Shown here: in pieces, positions 1 through 7,827 of the stretch
Layout of the letters: each line of letters starts with the position of its first letter
Position numbering within the stretch: position 1 is the first letter of the stretch
Source of the DNA: an uncultured Chitinophagaceae bacterium
GTDB lineage: Bacteria > Bacteroidota > Bacteroidia > Chitinophagales > Chitinophagaceae
Direction: 5' to 3'
DNA: 11,897 nucleotides
Assembly (NCBI GenBank): GCA_946885665.1
Contig: CAMPGT010000122.1
Location: 1 to 11,897 of the forward strand
Notes under the pieces: model-generated
Database searches by the model: none
Told to the model about the DNA's origin: nothing
Seen by the model: only the letters and a program-made list of their open reading frames with translations
Made by a program: the position numbers and the translations under genes

Positions 1-274
1 ATAATGAATTGATCATTTTTCCCAGCAGGTGCCGTTGTGTTTTTTCCCTGCTTACTGCAGGTTGATAGATGTGCGTTTTAATGGAATCGTCGCGCTTCAC
101 CAATCCTTTTTCATTCATGATCTGCATGAGTTTTAGGGTGGTGGTGTAGCCGGCTTCCTTTGTTTTCGAAAGTTCTTCGTGCACCTCCCGCACGCTGGCC
201 ATTCCTTTTGACCAGAGCACCTGGAGGATCTCCAGTTCACTTTCAGTTGGTTTAATATATTTTATCGAGGACAT
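1..274 (-). CDS. BlaI/MecI/CopY-family transcriptional repressor, partial (C-terminus beyond left edge)
   Basis: The minus strand from the ATG at 274 is open for 91 codons to the window edge without a stop. It begins MSSIKYIKPTESELEILQVL and contains TVREVHEEL-like (ASVREVHEELS, residues 26-36) and GYTTTLKLMQIM (residues 42-53). These are the winged-helix DNA-binding signature of the BlaI/MecI penicillinase-repressor family. Family members are about 120-130 residues, so roughly 30 C-terminal residues, the dimerisation part, are missing. In known systems the repressor is inactivated by a membrane metallopeptidase of the BlaR1/MecR1 (M56) type, usually encoded just downstream; here that position lies outside the window. 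The gene has its own promoter region with two palindromes, which suggests autoregulation. Its target cannot be told from the window, and no beta-lactamase is seen. Family assignment is secure; the regulated process is unknown. Confidence 0.9.
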   Translation of the reverse strand, partial: MSSIKYIKPTESELEILQVLWSKGMASVREVHEELSKTKEAGYTTTLKLMQIMNEKGLVKRDDSIKTHIYQPAVSREKTQRHLLGKMINSL

Positions 275-281
275 AGAGGGC

Positions 282-313
282 AGTTTGAATCAAACTTACG
301 ATATATTTCGTAA
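282..313 (-). promoter_or_regulatory. Probable operator of the BlaI-type gene: two adjoining inverted repeats
   Basis: Seen directly: TTACGA at 296-301 pairs with TCGTAA at 308-313 around a 6-base centre, giving an 18-base palindrome with 8 of 9 half-site positions symmetric. Next to it, AGTTTG (282-287) pairs with CAAACT (291-296) around a 3-base centre. They lie 8 to 39 bases upstream of the repressor start codon and cover its -7 element. BlaI/MecI/CopY proteins are dimers that bind palindromes with TAC/GTA-type half-sites over their own promoters, so the 18-base palindrome is the likelier operator. Binding itself is inferred. Confidence 0.6.
291..298 (-). promoter_or_regulatory. -7 promoter element of the BlaI-type gene
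   Basis: On the minus strand this reads TAAGTTTG, a full match to the Bacteroidota -7 consensus TAnnTTTG, 16 bases before the ATG at 274. A TTTC lies about 17 bases further upstream where TTTG would be expected. The site is embedded in the two palindromes, so repressor bound there would block it. Confidence 0.5.
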
Positions 314-327
314 AAGAAATGTAAAAA

Positions 328-371
328 TGGGAGTGGGGAGCAGGGAGCAGGGAGTGGGGAGTGGGGAGTGG
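328..371 (+). repeat. Heptanucleotide tandem array (RGGGAGY) with G-quadruplex potential
   Basis: From 328 to 369 the plus strand is six consecutive in-phase 7-base units: TGGGAGT, GGGGAGC, AGGGAGC, AGGGAGT, GGGGAGT, GGGGAGT, then GG. It contains six runs of three or four G within 38 bases (329-331, 335-338, 343-345, 350-352, 356-359, 363-366) separated by 3-4 base loops, which fits the canonical G-quadruplex pattern. It lies between the hppA terminator and the promoter of the BlaI-type gene. No reading frame uses it. Confidence 0.85.
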
Positions 372-382
372 TAAGGAGGGAC

Positions 383-408
383 AAAAAAAATTCCGCCATT
401 TGGCGGAA
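383..408 (-). terminator. Intrinsic terminator after hppA
   Basis: TTCCGCCA (391-398) and TGGCGGAA (401-408) form a perfect 8-base-pair stem. In the minus-strand transcript the hairpin is followed directly by eight U (A-run 383-390). It lies 38 bases past the hppA stop codon. In the other direction it is followed by only a short, interrupted T stretch, so it works mainly for the leftward transcript. Confidence 0.88.
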
Positions 409-424
409 CTTTTAATTATTTAAA

Positions 425-476
425 CACTACACTACCTACTACCCACTACCTACTCCCTGCTGCCTCCACTACCTCC
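425..476 (-). repeat. Second heptanucleotide array, inverted, overlapping the 3' end of hppA
   Basis: In phase on the plus strand: ACTACCT (431-437), ACTACCC (438-444), ACTACCT (445-451), ACTCCCT (452-458), GCTGCCT (459-465), with partial units on both sides. On the minus strand these are RGGKAGY-type units, the same family as the array at 328-371 but in the opposite orientation. The hppA stop codon (446-448) and its last codons lie inside the array. Confidence 0.8.
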
Positions 477-2647
477 GTCTTCACATCCTGCTTCTTCTGC
501 ACCACGTGCGTGTTATCTCCATACAATGAAGCGAGAGTAGGTGCTATCACCAATGAAACGATGGACATCAATTTAATCAGGATATTCATCGACGGGCCGG
601 AAGTGTCTTTGAAGGGATCGCCAACGGTGTCGCCGGTTACAGCGGCCTTGTGCGGATCGCTTCCTTTTTTATATGTCTGCCCATTAATATCGACTCCTTT
701 TTCAAAGGATTTTTTTGCATTGTCCCACGCGCCACCGGCGTTATTCTGAAACATGCCCATCAGCACACCGGAAACTGTGGCGCCGGCGAGAAATCCGCCG
801 AGTGCTTCGGGCCCAAGCAGAAATCCAATGATGAGCGGAGAAAGAATCGCAATTGCACCCGGCAGCATCATCTTTTTAATCGAGGCCTCAGTAGAGATGG
901 CCACACATTTATCGTATTCCGGTTTACCTGTTCCTTCCATAATGCCTGCAATGGTCCTGAACTGGCGGCGCACCTCTTCTACCATGGCCATGGCAGCCTG
1001 TCCAACGGCGCGAATGGCCAATGAAGAAAATATGAATGGTATCATGCCGCCAATGAAAAGGCTGGCGAGTACTTTAGCTTTATAAATGTCGATGCCGGTC
1101 ATTTCAAACCCATTGTGGTTGATCACACCCACGTAAGCGGCAAATAACGCAAGGGCAGTAAGCGCTGCTGAAGCGATGGCGAATCCCTTGCCTGTTGCAG
1201 CAGTTGTATTGCCGACGGCGTCGAGCACGTCTGTTTTTTCTCTCACCTCTTTCGGCAGTTCGCTCATTTCTGCAATACCACCGGCATTGTCGGCAATGGG
1301 GCCGAAGGCATCGATCGCCAGTTGCATTGCGGTTGTGGCCATCATACCGGCTGCTGCTATCGCAACACCGTACAGGCCCGCACATTCGTACGAACCCCAG
1401 ATACCGGCTGCAAGAACGAGGATGGGCACAAATGTGCTTTCCATGCCCACGGCCAATCCGCCGATAACGTTGGTGGCATGGCCGGTTCCCGATTGCCTCA
1501 CGATGCTGAGCACGGGGCGCTTACCCATGGCCGTGTAGTATTCGGTGATGATGCTCATCAGCGTACCCACGCCAAGACCCACGCCTATTGCACCCAGAAC
1601 TCCCCACTTGGTGAATTCAAGGTTGCGCAGCACCATTGTTTCGGGAAGAATATAATATACGAGACCGATGCAGGCAAGAGCCGTCAGGATGATCGACCCC
1701 CAGTTACCCATGTTCAACGCCTTCTGCACGTTTGCCGTGTTAACGCCGGCACTTTCGCTGATTTTTACGAAGAACGTTCCGATGATTGAAAAAATAATTC
1801 CCACACCGGCTATCAGCATCGGCAGCAGGATGGGAGCGAGGCCCCCGAATGCATCGACCGATTTCGTTTCCTGTCCCAGTACCATCGTGGCAAGCACCGT
1901 TGCTACGTACGATCCGAAAAGGTCGGCGCCCATTCCCGCAACGTCACCAACGTTGTCGCCAACGTTATCGGCGATGGTAGCGGGGTTTCTTGGATCGTCT
2001 TCCGGTATGCCGGCTTCAACTTTTCCGACGAGGTCGGCGCCCACGTCTGCGGCCTTGGTATAAATACCGCCGCCCACGCGTGCAAACAAGGCTATAGATT
2101 CTGCGCCGAGCGAAAAGCCGGTGAGCACCTCGATGGTTCTTACCATTTCAGGTGAATCGACAGCCGCTTCCGGAGCGAATATTGCTTTAAGGATGATGAA
2201 AAGTCCACCGAGACCGAGCACTGCAAGTCCCGCAACACCGAGGCCCATTACGGACCCACCGGTGAAGGACACGGCCAGCGCTTTTTTAAGGCTGGTGCGT
2301 GCGGCATGGGCCGTGCGTACGTTGGCCTTTGTGGCGATGCGCATGCCTATATAACCGGCAAGGGCACTGAAGAATGCGCCCATGATAAAAGAAACGGCAA
2401 TGGCCCAATGTGAATTGGGATTGCGTGTGCCCATAAACGCAAGAAGCACCGCAGCTATGATCACAAAATATGTAAGGATCTTCCATTCTGCCCTGAGAAA
2501 CGCCATAGCTCCTTCAGCAATGTAATTGCTGATTTCTTTCATACGGCCGGTTCCTGCGTCCTGTTTTGATACCCAACTGAATTTGATTAAAGTGTAGAGC
2601 AAGCCAATGGCCCCCATCAACGGAACCCAATAGATCAGATTGTCCAT
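446..2647 (-). CDS. hppA: K+-dependent membrane-bound ion-pumping pyrophosphatase
   Basis: Hydrolyses pyrophosphate in the inner membrane and uses the energy to pump H+ and/or Na+. At 733 residues with about 16 hydrophobic helices it has the family's normal size. The substrate and Mg2+ signatures are intact: [11 protein letters not shown] at 201-211, [19 protein letters not shown] at 217-235, [14 protein letters not shown] at 448-461, and the C-terminal [12 protein letters not shown] (635-646) and [15 protein letters not shown] (671-685). [10 protein letters not shown] (479-488) has Ala483 and Gly486 where K+-independent enzymes carry Lys and Thr, so K+ dependence is expected. Unusually, the helix-6 gate glutamate is absent at both usual positions (Gly245, Ala249), while Glu183 appears in helix 5 (GAES instead of GASS). 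The last nine or so residues come from a short tandem repeat. It has its own -7 element and terminator, so it is probably transcribed alone. Product assignment is secure; the pumped ion is not. Confidence 0.97.
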   Translation of the reverse strand: MDNLIYWVPLMGAIGLLYTLIKFSWVSKQDAGTGRMKEISNYIAEGAMAFLRAEWKILTYFVIIAAVLLAFMGTRNPNSHWAIAVSFIMGAFFSALAGYIGMRIATKANVRTAHAARTSLKKALAVSFTGGSVMGLGVAGLAVLGLGGLFIILKAIFAPEAAVDSPEMVRTIEVLTGFSLGAESIALFARVGGGIYTKAADVGADLVGKVEAGIPEDDPRNPATIADNVGDNVGDVAGMGADLFGSYVATVLATMVLGQETKSVDAFGGLAPILLPMLIAGVGIIFSIIGTFFVKISESAGVNTANVQKALNMGNWGSIILTALACIGLVYYILPETMVLRNLEFTKWGVLGAIGVGLGVGTLMSIITEYYTAMGKRPVLSIVRQSGTGHATNVIGGLAVGMESTFVPILVLAAGIWGSYECAGLYGVAIAAAGMMATTAMQLAIDAFGPIADNAGGIAEMSELPKEVREKTDVLDAVGNTTAATGKGFAIASAALTALALFAAYVGVINHNGFEMTGIDIYKAKVLASLFIGGMIPFIFSSLAIRAVGQAAMAMVEEVRRQFRTIAGIMEGTGKPEYDKCVAISTEASIKKMMLPGAIAILSPLIIGFLLGPEALGGFLAGATVSGVLMGMFQNNAGGAWDNAKKSFEKGVDINGQTYKKGSDPHKAAVTGDTVGDPFKDTSGPSMNILIKLMSIVSLVIAPTLASLYGDNTHVVQKKQDVKTEVVEAAGSR

Positions 2648-2679
2648 AAACAGTATTTCGTATTCAAATTTTAAGGGGG

Positions 2680-2687
2680 CAAAAATA
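2680..2687 (-). promoter_or_regulatory. Candidate -7 promoter element of hppA
   Basis: The minus strand reads TATTTTTG, matching TAnnTTTG, 32 bases before the hppA ATG, inside the 60-base gap after the AsmA gene. I see no TTTG at the matching -33 distance, so this is half a promoter by motif. No hairpin lies in the gap, so read-through from the AsmA gene is also possible. Confidence 0.45.
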
Positions 2688-2707
2688 GGGTAAAAGGTTG
2701 ATGAGCC

Positions 2708-5374
2708 TTACTTTTTCTTCTTAAATGGATTGAGGTTTTCGATGAGACCCTTGCCCGATTCTTTCAACCTGTCGGCCGCATTTTCAGGCTTATTTTTTGA
2801 CGAATCTGTCGTCGTGGTGTCCTTTTTTCCGAAAAGCTGGTCCTTCAGCCTGCTCGATACCTCGCTCACGGCCTGTTTCCTGAGCGACTGAAGCGTATCT
2901 TTCACCACTTGCTTCGAGCTGTCGATCTTCGTCTTCGCAAAATCGGTGGCCTGCTCCTTTAATTCGTCCGCGAGTTTCGTGGCCGATTCTTTCAGGTCGA
3001 GATTGATCTGCGGATCGCTGATGGTTCCCAGCATTTTTACGTTTACGTTCACCGTTTCACCCAGTTTAACAGGCACACCTTTATCCGATACCTTCGCCGC
3101 CAGGCTGTTGATGACCTCATTGCCTTTCGTTCCCAGCATCGAACGCGGAACTTTCATATGTATGGCGTAGTCGAGCGACTGGTCAAAACCGTGCGTGCCG
3201 CCAATCTCCATTTCTATATTGGCAACGGTAACTTTGAACGGTTGCACAAATACTTTACCCTGGCTGAATTCGAAATGCTCACGCACCTCGCGCAGCGAAA
3301 CATTTTTGAGCTCATTGATGTTCAGGCGGTCGGCGAGTTTTTCAAGTGGTTTGAATTTTTGCAGTAAACCCTGCACGAGAAAAATATTTCCTTCCCCCGT
3401 TAACGTTGTCAGGTCGGGAAACATATTTTCTCCCAACAAGCCCGTCATGTTCAGTTTAGACGAAAGCTTGCCGCCCAGGAATTTGCCGATGGGCATCAGT
3501 TTTTGAACGGTCACGAATGTGTTGAAGGTTTGCTGTACGTCGAGATCCTTCACATCATACGTAAGTGCGATGGCCGGTTTCTGTTTATTGACGCGGGTGG
3601 AATAGGAGCCGCTTACAGCAAGTGTGCCGCCGAGTGCGTTTCCTTTTACATTGTCGAGCTTCACGGCTTCATCTGCCAGGTGAAGCGTGCCGCTCACGTC
3701 TTTCATCACCAGTTTGTCATAGGTAACCTGGCCCGCCTGTGCGTTTAAGGAGAGGTCGAGGTTGGCGGGTACGATAAACGGTTCGGTTGTTGTGGTATCC
3801 GATGATGTGGTATCGGTTCCCATCCAGTCGTTTACATTCAGTTTATCGGCTTTTACATTCACTTCACCATTGAGCGGCTGGTTTTTCAGCGCATAAGCAA
3901 GAAGGTTATTAACATATCCGTTTGCCGAAAAATTAGTATTAAGATATGACCCCGCTGCTTCGTTCAGCGTTACGTTTTTTGGCGTGAAGGTCATCAGTAA
4001 TTTTTGCAGTGCCACACCACCTGGGTAATCTTTCGAAACATAAGAAAATCCGTTCAGCGCGATGGTGCCCGCTGCGTAAAATTTGTCGAACTGCTGTTTC
4101 TGAGCCGCTTCCACCGAACCTTTCGCATTCACGTCTGCGTTCAATGTGCCTTTTATGTCGGTTCCCTTATCGAGTTTCACCATCCTTGTGATCTGCGAAA
4201 GGTCGAGCTTTCCTTTTGCCGCGGCATCTACCCACATGTTTGAAATGGGCGTTTTCATCAGCAACCGGAAATCGAACGGCTCGTTTTCCATTTCGAGATG
4301 TGCCTTTGGAATATCCACCACCGTATGATCGGTTACCCCATCGGGGTTATCCACTTTCATGGCGAGGTTGATATTTTTTACCGGCGCAGGAAGATCGGGG
4401 TATTTAAAATATCCATCGCTTACATTGAGGTTAATATTGTAAGCCGGTATTTTAGTGGGGGAGTAGGTGCCGTTTACTTTACCGTTAAATACTGCTTTCC
4501 CTTTCGTTTGCACCTTCGCAAAATCTTTTTGATAAATTACCGGGATAAGCGAGAGGATGTTTTTGAAATCGGTGGAAGGCGCATTAAAACTGATGTCCAT
4601 GTTGTAGGTGCTGTCGTTCACCAGCTGGAAGAAACCTTCCGTTGCTATCTTCAGCTCGTTCAGTGCAATTTCACCGGTTTTAAATGTGTATTTGGATATT
4701 TTATTATCGACCTGGATATCGGCATCAATTTTAGTTTTTGTATCCGCCAGGTACGGAATCGTGCCCATCACAAAGTTCACCGCGTCTGCAGAAGTTTTTG
4801 TTGACAGCGTAAAATTATCGGCGGTAAAGTCGCCGCTGCCTTCGTGGTGCAGTCCGGCAATTTCAGCGCTCATGTCGCCGGCCGAATCAACATAAGAAAT
4901 GTATCCGTCGTTGATAGAATAGTTTTTAAGCTCCATATTGAAGGGCTCTTCTTCCGTGCTGGTGGAAGTGGTTGTGTCGGGCTTCATGATATCCCAGTTC
5001 GCCGATCCGTCTTTGGCAACGATGGCATGTATGCGAGGCTTATTGACGGCCACCGAATAAATGGTCATTTTGTCGCCCCTGATCACGCTCATGAGATTAA
5101 GCGCCGCATCAATGTTGTTTGCGGCAAGAAGTGTATCGGAAGAAAACTTTCCGGTTCCGATTACCTGCAATTTTTCTATGGCCACTGAAATACGCGGGAA
5201 CCTCCTGATCAGTGAAAGGTCGATATCAGCGAAATCAACCTGCGCGTTAATATTTTTATTGATCTCTGTTTTTACGACCTGGATAATCTTGTCCCTGAAC
5301 AGAAAAGGCAGCGTGAAGAGGATGATAAAAATTACCAATACTGTTATCCCGGTAATCTTGAGGAATTTCTTCAT
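2708..5374 (-). CDS. AsmA-family inner-membrane-anchored envelope protein
   Basis: An 888-residue protein with an N-terminal signal anchor (about residues 5-26, after MKKFLK) and a long beta-rich periplasmic region. The opening after the anchor, with DFADIDLSLIRRFPRISVAI (48-67), and the late segment with GTISDPQINLDL (783-794) fit AsmA-family proteins. E. coli relatives (AsmA, TamB, YhdP, YdbH) form long grooves thought to carry phospholipids between inner and outer membrane; that role is known for relatives and only inferred here. Two Ser/Thr-rich linkers (133-142 and 519-530) divide the protein into about three blocks. The C-terminus (about 795-850) looks helical and charged, then comes a Thr/Ser/Lys tail ending in KKKK. 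It follows the YihY-family gene by 17 bases, so the two are probably co-transcribed. The start is favoured because the anchor follows directly. No Shine-Dalgarno site precedes it; the upstream bases are A/T-rich. Confidence 0.85.
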   Translation of the reverse strand: MKKFLKITGITVLVIFIILFTLPFLFRDKIIQVVKTEINKNINAQVDFADIDLSLIRRFPRISVAIEKLQVIGTGKFSSDTLLAANNIDAALNLMSVIRGDKMTIYSVAVNKPRIHAIVAKDGSANWDIMKPDTTTSTSTEEEPFNMELKNYSINDGYISYVDSAGDMSAEIAGLHHEGSGDFTADNFTLSTKTSADAVNFVMGTIPYLADTKTKIDADIQVDNKISKYTFKTGEIALNELKIATEGFFQLVNDSTYNMDISFNAPSTDFKNILSLIPVIYQKDFAKVQTKGKAVFNGKVNGTYSPTKIPAYNINLNVSDGYFKYPDLPAPVKNINLAMKVDNPDGVTDHTVVDIPKAHLEMENEPFDFRLLMKTPISNMWVDAAAKGKLDLSQITRMVKLDKGTDIKGTLNADVNAKGSVEAAQKQQFDKFYAAGTIALNGFSYVSKDYPGGVALQKLLMTFTPKNVTLNEAAGSYLNTNFSANGYVNNLLAYALKNQPLNGEVNVKADKLNVNDWMGTDTTSSDTTTTEPFIVPANLDLSLNAQAGQVTYDKLVMKDVSGTLHLADEAVKLDNVKGNALGGTLAVSGSYSTRVNKQKPAIALTYDVKDLDVQQTFNTFVTVQKLMPIGKFLGGKLSSKLNMTGLLGENMFPDLTTLTGEGNIFLVQGLLQKFKPLEKLADRLNINELKNVSLREVREHFEFSQGKVFVQPFKVTVANIEMEIGGTHGFDQSLDYAIHMKVPRSMLGTKGNEVINSLAAKVSDKGVPVKLGETVNVNVKMLGTISDPQINLDLKESATKLADELKEQATDFAKTKIDSSKQVVKDTLQSLRKQAVSEVSSRLKDQLFGKKDTTTTDSSKNKPENAADRLKESGKGLIENLNPFKKKK

Positions 5375-5391
5375 AGATGGATATTTAAATT

Positions 5392-6360
5392 TTAGAGGCG
5401 CACGTGCTCGGGGCTCCTGTCTTCATGTCTTTGCCCTGCAAGTGCCTTCAACGAATGAATACATACATTTAGTTCATAACCAATTAATAAAATCAGCGAA
5501 TTTATGTATAACAGGAACATAAGTATCAATATCGTGCCTATCGATCCATATACCTTGTTATAAGTGCCGAATTTATTGACCCAAAACGAAAAGGCAAAAG
5601 TTGACAGCACCACGAGAAATGTTGCAAATATTGCACCCGGAGAGGCCAGTTTCCACCGTTTTGTGATAGCCGGCGCATATTTGTATATGTAGCCGATGGA
5701 GAAAAGGATCAGCAAAATGATGATGACCCACCTTACCGAATGAATCAGTTGCCGCACGAAAACATTCGTGATATCCATTATTCTCATCAGGTACCCAAAC
5801 AAAGTACCCTGCGTTACCAGCAGGGTGATTGTCGCCATCAGGATGACGATCAGCATCGTGGTAAGCTTGATGGCCGTCCACCTGTCGCCAAAAAATCCTC
5901 TTTCCTTGTGTTGATGCAGCGACCTGTTAAAGGAGCGCATAATTCCCATCACCGCATTAGATGCATAAAATACGGCAAGCAAAAAACCGACGGAAAGTAA
6001 TCCCGAGCGGGGAGTATTTAAGAAATCATTAAGAAAAGTGGCTACGAGGCCGTAGGTTTTTTCGTCGGGTGCGATCATCTTAAAAAGATCGAGCAACTCG
6101 ATGGTGATCTCCCGTGAAATGGGCATGTAGGGGATGAGTGTACACAGGAAGATCGTTGCGGCGGGTATCGCCATCAGGAAATTGAAGGATATGGCCGCGG
6201 CCCGGTCGTTCAATCCCACTTTATTCATCTGGTGCACGAAGAAGATCGCCACATCGTACAGGGGTACTCCTTCAAACCCCGGGAGGATGATCTGCTTGCT
6301 TTTCGACCGGATGTATTTAGCAAGCGGCGTGTTTACTATAAATGTTTCCAGTTTATTCAT
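5392..6360 (-). CDS. YihY/BrkB-family integral membrane protein
   Basis: About 322 residues with six hydrophobic helices (roughly 58-79, 119-143, 164-186, 210-228, 241-262 and 274-298, counted from the chosen ATG). It has the family's helix-1 segment DRAAAISFNFLMAIPAA and the late YGSIGTILILMFLLYINS with GYELN at the end of the last helix. Members were once mislabelled ribonuclease BN; the true function is not settled, though roles in envelope lipid or solute transport have been proposed. An in-frame TTG at 6366 could add two residues, but I chose the ATG at 6360. It sits in the sequence ATGAATAA, whose last three bases are the mltG stop, so the genes overlap by 8 bases and translation is probably coupled. 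The AsmA gene follows after 17 bases. Family call is sure; function is not. Confidence 0.9.
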   Translation of the reverse strand: MNKLETFIVNTPLAKYIRSKSKQIILPGFEGVPLYDVAIFFVHQMNKVGLNDRAAAISFNFLMAIPAATIFLCTLIPYMPISREITIELLDLFKMIAPDEKTYGLVATFLNDFLNTPRSGLLSVGFLLAVFYASNAVMGIMRSFNRSLHQHKERGFFGDRWTAIKLTTMLIVILMATITLLVTQGTLFGYLMRIMDITNVFVRQLIHSVRWVIIILLILFSIGYIYKYAPAITKRWKLASPGAIFATFLVVLSTFAFSFWVNKFGTYNKVYGSIGTILILMFLLYINSLILLIGYELNVCIHSLKALAGQRHEDRSPEHVRL

Positions 6361-7405
6361 CGCCAACTTCTGCGCTTGCCGATTTGCGTCTTTTTTTTTC
6401 TTCCTGGTTGAGCGCCTCGCGGTATTCGCGCGCGTATTTTAAATGTTCCTTGTAACTCGAGGTAAATACGTGTCCCTTCGAAAAATCCTTCTTTGCCACA
6501 AAAAACAAGTAATCTGTTTTTGGTGCGTTCAGCACCTCGTCCAGCGTCGTCAGTGTGGGCGTGCAGATAGGGCCCGGTGGCAGGCCCTTGTTCCGGTACG
6601 TATTGTAAGCCGACTCGATCGCCAGGTGTTTCGCATAAATTCTTTTCAATCCAAAATCGCGCAGCGCAAATTTGATGGTTGGATCCGCGCCCAACGGGAT
6701 GTTCCTGGCAAGACGGTTGATGTAAACGCTCGCCATCAATCCTTTTTCGGGATCGTAATTCGTTTCTTCTTCTATGATGGATGCCAGGACGTAAGCGGTC
6801 GTGGGGTTGAGTCCCTGCGCCTCAGCTTTCTTTTTTCTTTCTGCGTTCCATATTTTTTTATACTCCGCCTGCAGCTTTCTGAAAATGCCCGAGGGGGAAG
6901 CGGTCCACAGGTACCTGTAAGTATTGGGGAACACGGCGGTCATCACGGTATTGGTATCCAGGCCGAAGGTTTTCAGCGAGTCGTTGCTGTTGAGGAAGCC
7001 GAGGAACTTTGCCGAATCCGTTTCAAATTTCTTCCCGACCAGCGCCGCGAGGTTTTCTTTGGTGCGCACCTTCGTGATCACCAGGTTCACGGGCCTCTGC
7101 CTGCCGTTGCGGAGCATCCGGGCGATGTTGAGCAGCCCCATTCCCTTGCGGATCTCATACTTTCCCGGCCGGATGGATCTCCATACTTTCATCTGGTTGG
7201 CCAGGAGCAGGAATGATTCGGGATTTTTGAGGAGTTTTTGATCGCGGATGGAGCGCATCACCTCATCTTTTGCAGTATGCCCCGTATGTATGTAGAGATA
7301 TTTTGCTTTTTCGGGGAAAGCGGTATTTGAAAACAGGAACCTGCCCACTATCGCAATGACGATCAGTGCAATCGCTACTAACGCAAACAGGAATTTCTTT
7401 AACAT
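6353..7405 (-). CDS. mltG: Endolytic murein transglycosylase MltG (YceG-like)
   Basis: Cuts nascent glycan strands in the periplasm next to the inner membrane and so helps set peptidoglycan chain length. The 350 residues comprise a cytoplasmic MLKK, a membrane anchor at about 5-25, a LysM-like region up to about 110, and the YceG catalytic domain. The key motif ASIIEEET (208-215) aligns with ASIVEKET of E. coli MltG, which makes Glu212 the catalytic residue. YNTYRNKGLPPGPICTPT (267-284) and DYLFFVAKKD (298-307) are also family hallmarks. A lysine- and arginine-rich tail follows residue 336. It is the first gene after the secG terminator, 80 bases from secG, and overlaps the start of the YihY-family gene. 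No promoter matching TAnnTTTG was found in the short upstream gap, so it may depend on read-through or a divergent promoter. Confidence 0.95.
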   Translation of the reverse strand: MLKKFLFALVAIALIVIAIVGRFLFSNTAFPEKAKYLYIHTGHTAKDEVMRSIRDQKLLKNPESFLLLANQMKVWRSIRPGKYEIRKGMGLLNIARMLRNGRQRPVNLVITKVRTKENLAALVGKKFETDSAKFLGFLNSNDSLKTFGLDTNTVMTAVFPNTYRYLWTASPSGIFRKLQAEYKKIWNAERKKKAEAQGLNPTTAYVLASIIEEETNYDPEKGLMASVYINRLARNIPLGADPTIKFALRDFGLKRIYAKHLAIESAYNTYRNKGLPPGPICTPTLTTLDEVLNAPKTDYLFFVAKKDFSKGHVFTSSYKEHLKYAREYREALNQEEKKRRKSASAEVGDE

Positions 7406-7432
7406 AGGTTATTGATTGCTGTGTAAATAAAC

Positions 7433-7459
7433 AAAAAACCCTGCGCAAAAGCAGGGTTT
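7433..7459 (-). terminator. Intrinsic terminator after secG
   Basis: AAACCCTGC (7436-7444) and GCAGGGTTT (7451-7459) form a perfect 9-base-pair stem with a 6-base loop. In the leftward transcript the 3' arm runs on into further U residues, giving a six-U stretch, 27 bases after the secG stop. It closes the miaB-to-secG operon and separates it from mltG. The U tract is short, so some read-through is likely. Confidence 0.8.
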
Positions 7460-7485
7460 ATATGAAAACATTATAAAATGGCTAT

Positions 7486-7821
7486 TTAAGGTTGAGCGGG
7501 AGTAGGAGTGGGTTGCTGCGGCAACGCCGGTGCAGGTGTAGCGGGTGCCGGTTGCGTAGTGGTTGGCCTCAGATTAGGCTCCGCCACGGAGGTCCGGCCA
7601 CCGATAAACACAGGAGAGGCGATGCTGAGAATGGCTATCAGCGCAGCCAGTACCCAGGTGCCTTTCTCAAGAACATCCGTCGTTTGCTTGACACCCATGA
7701 ACTGGCTGTTGAATCCTGCAATGCTGCCGGAAAGGCCACCGCCCTTCGGGTTCTGCACGAGTATGAAAAATGAAATGATGATCGACGTGAGGATGATCAG
7801 CACCAGGAAAAATATCGCCAT
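7486..7821 (-). CDS. secG: Preprotein translocase subunit SecG
   Basis: Small accessory subunit of the SecYEG channel in the inner membrane that aids SecA-driven export. The 111 residues show the SecG layout: helix 1 (about 3-22), the conserved cytoplasmic loop LVQNPKGGGLSGSIAG (21-36) with the following FMG, then helix 2 (about 55-73). The C-terminal 30 residues are a Pro/Ala/Thr/Gln-rich low-complexity tail, as often seen in Bacteroidota SecG; it carries no recognised function. The gene starts 6 bases after the preceding stop and is the last gene before a hairpin terminator, so it is the end of the five-gene operon. The operon pairs it with LptE, itself an exported lipoprotein. Confidence 0.95.
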   Translation of the reverse strand: MAIFFLVLIILTSIIISFFILVQNPKGGGLSGSIAGFNSQFMGVKQTTDVLEKGTWVLAALIAILSIASPVFIGGRTSVAEPNLRPTTTQPAPATPAPALPQQPTPTPAQP

Positions 7822-7827
7822 GTCACA

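Noticed and set aside
2648..2707. Possible terminator between the AsmA gene and hppA
   Set aside because: No inverted repeat of useful length is present in the 60-base gap.
4298..4804. 168-residue plus-strand frame
   Set aside because: Antisense to the AsmA gene, with no recognisable domain and no promoter; a frame shadow.
6361..6366. TTG start for the YihY-family gene
   Set aside because: It would add only two residues; the ATG at 6360 is a stronger start and forms a stop-start overlap with mltG.
6443..7216. 257-residue open frame on the plus strand
   Set aside because: It lies wholly antisense to mltG, whose catalytic motifs are clear, and its protein is Arg/Phe/Val-rich with no domain pattern; it is a shadow of the real gene.
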